Below, piece by piece: positions 58,736-64,000 of a DNA stretch of 64,000 nucleotides; positions within the stretch are counted from its first letter, which is position 1, and each line of letters starts with the position of its first letter. The translations under genes were made by a program, and so were the position numbers. Source of the stretch: Capra hircus (taxonomy: Eukaryota; Chordata; Mammalia; Artiodactyla; Bovidae); assembly GCF_001704415.2 (NCBI RefSeq), contig NC_030823.1:69068458-69132457 (forward strand). The letters run 5' to 3'. The notes beneath the pieces are model-generated. The model did not search any database and had not been told where the DNA came from. It saw only the letters and a program-made list of their open reading frames with translations.

Positions 58736-58739
58736 AAAC

Positions 58740-61700
58740 AGGAAGAAAGGTTAGAAAAGTACACGAAACATTAATAGTACTTCTCTCTGTGTGCTGGAAG
58801 TACAGGTGACCCATCATATTTGCTGTATGTGTGACAAGCCCTTAAGACTATGAATGTAAAGGGTATCAAAGAAGACACAGCAAGAGCTGAAACTGGGGGC
58901 TTGTTTGTAAATCAAGATATGTTATACAGACGTGATTTATAAACCATAGACCTATGTGAGTCATCCAGCAGCCAGTGCCAAGAAATTTCTAACTTGAGAG
59001 AAGACAGAGATGATTATAAAAACAGATCTGTATTAAGCAGACTAACCCTGACACTTCTTCCTTCCTTATTTTCTTCCTTTCATCTCCTCCTAGGATGCAC
59101 CCTAATGTTTCTGAAAAACCTAGGCACTAGCATAGTTCCTCAACTATACACTGCAACTAACCTAGTATTACCTGATGTGTTTCTCTTCCATACTGAAGCA
59201 ATTGCTAACTCTCCTTCTTTTCATTGAAGAACTCCCCAACCAGCTCAAGAAGAACATTCCCCATCACTACCTCAACACTGAGTACAAAGATACAGAGAGA
59301 GGCACGCAAATACTCAGTACCTATTTTATTCATCTTATATCTTTAATATATCTGCTTAATACAGTGCTTGCCCAACTCCTTGAAACCACGGTCTTGTCAT
59401 TCAGTCTGTTTTTTATAAAGCTACACATAATGGACACTAGCTCCCTGAAACCCGGAAAGTTAACAAGTAAGATGAAAAGAGCTGCAAGCAAGAAAGAGGT
59501 TCTCAGTTAAAGTGAGTAAGAAGAACATTGTGGATAATGCAGGGCAACAACTGACAATACAGAGGCTATTTGTCAAAAGTTAAACCAACCTGAAGTCCAT
59601 CCATGTTTAAAGGGGCCCTCTGGGCCATCAGAAGAGTAAAAGGTGCATCCTTTACCAACACCATCAAGTCAAAAACCTAAGCCTTTTTTGGAAAGGATGG
59701 GGGTGGGGGGGAGTCAAAGGTTCTATGAAAGTGTTCAGCCTCCAGGTTCATATCACAGAGATTCAAGTCTCAGGGCTATTAGAGGACCCCAGGTGACTGG
59801 TTAAAAAGCAGCTACAGACATGAGGGGTTTGTACAGCGTCCCAGTTCACCTACCTACCCTCACCTTCTGTGCTTTGAACTGCTCAGAGTAGGGCAGTGTA
59901 GTGTAATCTGTCTAGGACACCATCTCTGAAAGACAGGCGCCAGGGGAAAAGGTTGAGTTGCCATAGAATAAATCTTTATACTATAAGCTATCAGAAATCT
60001 GTATTTGAAGACCTTCTGCAAAAAGAGATCAGTTTCCTTTAGAACAACAGGTGGTCTCTCATGGCTGACTATGCCTAAAATACATGGCCTCATTATTATT
60101 AGCTGATAGCTTTCACTGAGCCCTGAGGTTCAAATATTGCCATAGTCAATGAAAGGGAATTTCTACTTTTCCTAGTAGCGATGACTCAAGCTTCACACAC
60201 AAAGCAAGGTATCTAGCTAGCAGAACAAAGGTCACCCTGAGGTAGAAGACATACATATCAATCTCCATTAAGAAACAAGTCTTTATTATAAATGTGATTT
60301 TAAGTGACTACATAAACCTAAAAGTTGATGTTAGTTAAGATTCCTCTATTTGATCACCAACTCATCACTCAATAATAGCTACTGTTACTAAAAAGAGCCA
60401 TTCCTCTGACATTTCACGTTTTTATAATGTTTTTGATACATGTCTTGCTTCACCCTTGAAATTTTATAAAAAGAACATCAGAATATTTACTACATATTTG
60501 GTTTAAAAAAAAAGAATAAGCACAAGAAAAAACACATCAATCACAATTACAACCCTGGTACTGTTACCTTATCATGAACAACAAAGATCCATGAGCTGGC
60601 TTCCATGTTTACTTAATGAACTTTTTATGGTACTCCATAATCTACTCTGCAAATCAAATCTGTGACCAGCACACAGCAGTTCATACTGAGCTCTCTATAC
60701 CAAATTAAATCTCATTTCAGAATACAGGTCTGGGATTGCTATTAAATATCTGGAGGGTTTTGACTGCCTCAGGCATCTGTCTTAACTTTTCTGAAATTCC
60801 AATTTTTACCTATAAAGTAAGGTATTTATCTATATCATTCCCAGTGTTCCTTCTACTCTAAAATCTATTCCCACAACATATCGTGAAATTTTTATTTGCC
60901 CCATCAGACTCCTAAACTCTTAATATACAATGTTATCCTCAATAGTCACAGAATTGTTAAGGGTCAATTTTTGTAATTTAGCGTCAACTGTTTTATATCC
61001 ACGCATACACACAAGGACATGTTCTCATTTCTGCTTATCTTAATAATAACAACTTATTCTTTTTCTATTTATTTTAAACTTCCCCACAAAGAAAATTCAC
61101 CTAATAATGGACAGTGAATAAAAGTTAAGTAGATAAGCACTCAGGAGAAAAAGGAACTTCAAACTGAATAAACACACTCTGAAGTAGTAGAGAGCACATA
61201 GAATTAGCCCAGTAACAAGATTTAGCGTTCTTGTGGTGCCACCTGGTGGACATTTGCTATAAATTCTACTTTAAAGTGAAAATCTTAATTTTGTCATCTT
61301 TGTGCTTTTCTATATAATGAAAAGAATTATTACCCTGACACCAAATAAATACAAAAATTTTGAACTGAAAGTGATTTTGAAAAGTTCCCTTACATGGACC
61401 AGCAACAGATTCTATTCTCAAAATGTACATCTCATTTACTTTAAAATAGCTAATTCAAGACAGCTTACTTAATAGACCCTTTCTTGTGTCTACAATTGCT
61501 ACAATGAGCACTTAAGAGAGTTCCCACTCCACAACTTACAGGCAAAAAGAAAAAGGAAAAAGAAAAGGTAAATTTGACTAGTTTAGGAAACATTTAAGAA
61601 TATTTACTCTTAAGATATGCTACATATAAGAAGCTGATCTCTCAATTTGTATCTGTGGTTATGATCACCTAAATACTTTTTCTTACTTGCTGCATACACC

Positions 61701-62480
61701 TGGAAAATGTCCCTCCCAAAACTGCAAAAGAAGTCAAGTAATGTACTGCGAAGAGGAAATGACACAGTTTACCAGATGAGCTTACACAAACATCAAAGGC
61801 TCCAATATTAAGACCAGCATGCAGTAAAGCAACCTATATCCTTCCGAAAGGCCAACAGACGAGAGAAACATGCCAAGAAGCTCAATTCCCACCCACCACT
61901 TTGGCCAGGTCCCCACAAATGCCACAGGAACTTTATGGCTAAGTTTAATTCAACAAAAAGATGGAATTTTAAAAAGGAAGTAAGATGTTAACAATCAACT
62001 AAATCTTCTTTCATCTTTGAGAAAATATACGGTTTAATTTCACTGAACAAAAGAGATGAAGAGCAAACCAGCACTTCATTTTAAAAATATAAAACGTTTC
62101 CTCTAAAAACCTACTGAAAAATTTTATAATTCTTAATTTCATATTAGATAAAAATACATTAAGCAGTTAATCAGTAAATTGCTGGGTTTTCTAAAACCTT
62201 AAAGGGGTTTCCTCTATCACACTATACTATATAAAATACTGAAAGTTTTTAAGAATCCTCGAATCCAACTCTTTATGCTTTCCTTAGAAAACTTTCTTTC
62301 AAGGTAAAGACTTGTTGATTGCATTTTATGCTACTAATAAAAATAATGATCACTTAGCCTCTGCATCTGTTCTCTGAGAGCTGATGTACCTGCCATGTGT
62401 CATTCTGACTCTAACTGAAGGGCCCTGGCACAGCAGACTATACGTATTAAGACCCGCCCCGCTGGCTCATTCCACTGGCA
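58740..62480. other. Mostly unique intron
   Basis: 3.7 kb with no clear repeat and no convincing exon. A G-run (59699-59710) and an A-run (60507-60515) are the only simple repeats. A CTCF-like motif is at 61236-61252. The RPS6KC1 PX-side exons were looked for on the minus strand and not seen. Confidence 0.5.
61236..61252. promoter_or_regulatory. CTCF-like motif
   Basis: GTGCCACCTGGTGGACA agrees with the CTCF core (GCGCCCCCTGGTGGCCA as read on this strand) apart from a few bases; the CCTGGTGG centre is exact. Unique surroundings, not a known CTCF-bearing SINE. Binding is inference. Confidence 0.45.
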
Positions 62481-62559
62481 AACTAAATGACAAGTATGAA
62501 AAATGAATCCACCTTCAAAACACCATTTAAAGCCCTGCACTCAGAGGAGCTGTTACACA

Positions 62560-62780
62560 GTGCAGCACCTCCTCACGCTCTGGCTCTAAATCCGCTTCGC
62601 CAGCATGTGCCGCCACAGTCCCTCGACAACCTTCCCTTGCCCTGCACACCTGCGGGGCTCGGCTGGCTGCGAGCTGTCCTGCCCCCTTCCTACGAGAGGC
62701 CCTCTCTCTCGGTTGTCTCTGGGACTGGCAGGCCTTTTGGTGTGAAAGTAAATCCTGCACTTACCCAGGATCCCAGGCAA
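62560..62780. promoter_or_regulatory. Small CpG-rich island of unknown role
   Basis: Clearly GC-rich in an AT-rich intron, with about 10 CpG in some 160 bp (for example TCCGCTTCGCC and TGCGGGGCTCGGC). No match to the SINEs here. On the minus strand the motif ATCCTGG|GTAAGTGC at about 62760-62768 is a strong splice-donor consensus preceded by an ATG, so an alternative first exon is conceivable. It could equally be an enhancer. Confidence 0.35.
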
Positions 62781-62799
62781 TCTCATGGTATTTAAAAGT

Positions 62800-64000
62800 C
62801 ATTTTTCCTCTCAAATACCAGCAAATTCGTAAGATGTCTGATACTCAAACCTGTATTTGTTAACAAGGTATCTGGGCAGGATCAATGAGCCATGCAAAGA
62901 GGTTTTTAAAGGGAGGGGGTGAAAAACATAAACATTAACGGCTTTTCCAGCTCCCTGTTTTCCATTCTTCATGGAGCCCAGGGTGTTTCAGAGGTGGTAA
63001 TGCAGTTAGAAAACTAATTTACGCACTGGAAGGATAAAATTTCAGTATTATTTTTAAGTACCATTAAGTCTTTTTCTGTGTTTTTTAACAGAAATGTTGC
63101 CCCCAGTTTCTCCCAGAAAAGCATATTCCTAACATGATAATTGCTTCCAAGGAAAACTCATCGTTTTGAAATGTTAAAAGATAAACTCTGAAACAAATAC
63201 ACCCTACCTCTACTGTAGGGAGGGTGGCCCATTCACCCAGAGAGCAGTCCTGGTCTTGGTGAACAATAAGTACAATAGCATCTTCTTTCATTCTCAGAAG
63301 TGTCTCAGTTGGGACAATAAATTACAAACTCACCCTATCCTATAAGTTTAAGGTTATAACCCACCTTAGGTTATATCTCCTTTAACATGAATACCTTTTT
63401 ATTCTGAAGAGCCTTCCACATTTTAAAACACCATCCCAAGAAAAAACTTCCTAATAACAACTCTTCCCCTTCTCTTCTAAACTTAAGCAAAGGACAAAAG
63501 ATCTCTGCACCACTCCTATCCTTGATTACTTTCTACTAAAATAGGCTCCTGAGACACCCTTCTCTCACCATGGCTGACACCTACCTAGGTAATAAAGACT
63601 TATCAAGGATATAAAAGAACAGAGTCATCCTCAGGTCACATACCCTTCAATTCCTGAACCAAAAATCAAAGAGAGGAAAAAAAAGATTCCATAATTTTCA
63701 GGAACTGTACTCCTCACTGAACACTCTCCCACAAATCTTTTCTAAGTCTCCTGCTTGGCCTCTCTTGGACATCACCAAATCTGCCAGTTTTACAAGGAGA
63801 AAATGTTGACTCCCTGTTTCTCAAAAGTAGGAGGGTGTCTCTGAGGCAACAGCGAGATCAGGTTATCCCAAAAGAGTCATCCTCCAAAGAAACTTGTTCT
63901 AAAAATAGTCATCTTGGGATCCCAAGAAGTGGTTAGATTTTTCCAAAGCCTAGCAAGAATTTCAGATCAAAACAAGTCATGGAGAATAGATGTATTTTTC
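62800..64000. other. Unique intron at the right edge
   Basis: No repeat, exon or regulatory motif recognised. A possible weak L2-like stretch (GAAGAGCCTTCCACATTTTA) lies near 63406. Confidence 0.4.

Noticed and set aside
62487..62795. 102-codon frame in the CpG-rich island as a protein
   Set aside because: No recognisable domain; GC-rich sequence gives open frames on several frames and both strands by chance.
50774..64000. The PX-side exon just upstream of the 50411-50773 exon
   Set aside because: No minus-strand segment with the expected acidic linker residues and splice sites was seen; likely outside the window.

Overview
This is nuclear DNA from a bovid ruminant (cattle, yak, buffalo, sheep or goat; the sequence does not say which). 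The diagnosis rests on the repeats. At least eleven BovB (RTE) retrotransposon pieces end in the ruminant CTGAACTGAACTGAA tail. There are many tRNA-Glu-headed Bov-tA and CHR-type SINEs, and Bov-A/BOV-A2 SINEs carrying (AGC)n tails.

The window lies inside one protein-coding gene on the minus strand, recognised as RPS6KC1 (ribosomal protein S6 kinase C1, RPK118). Two internal exons are visible with consensus splice sites and compatible phase. Exon 50411-50773 holds an acidic/Ser-rich linker and the start of the MIT domain. Exon 12273-12388 completes the MIT domain. They flank a 38,022-bp intron. The neighbouring exons were not found, so everything left of 12273 and right of 50773 is treated as further intron.

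Layout. 1-12272: intron with old MIR, MER5A and hAT pieces, Bov-A/Bov-tA SINEs and three BovB copies. 12389-18422: BovB, MIR, SINEs, and a unique stretch with two RFX X-box-like motifs. 18423-27298: a decayed class-I-like endogenous retrovirus with two LTRs, a tRNA-His-like primer binding site and a polypurine tract, interrupted by a young L1 with a 12-bp target-site duplication (TSD). 27304-40010: SINEs, old L1 and L2, and a BovB that split a MIR. 41230-47920: a nested stack in which an old L1 is invaded by an L1 3'UTR fragment, a second L1 (itself hit by BovB) and two SINEs. 48290-58735: an internally deleted BovB, the second exon, hAT and mariner-like elements, a nearly full RT-domain BovB facing a 5'-inverted BovB, and L1 ends. 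58736-64000: mostly unique intron with a CTCF-like motif and a small CpG-rich island.

No operon, CRISPR array or novel multi-gene system is present. The host gene is the only functional gene supported. Most other long reading frames are remnants of retrotransposons or the ERV. All identified L1 pieces and the ERV are antisense to the gene, while BovB copies occur on both strands.
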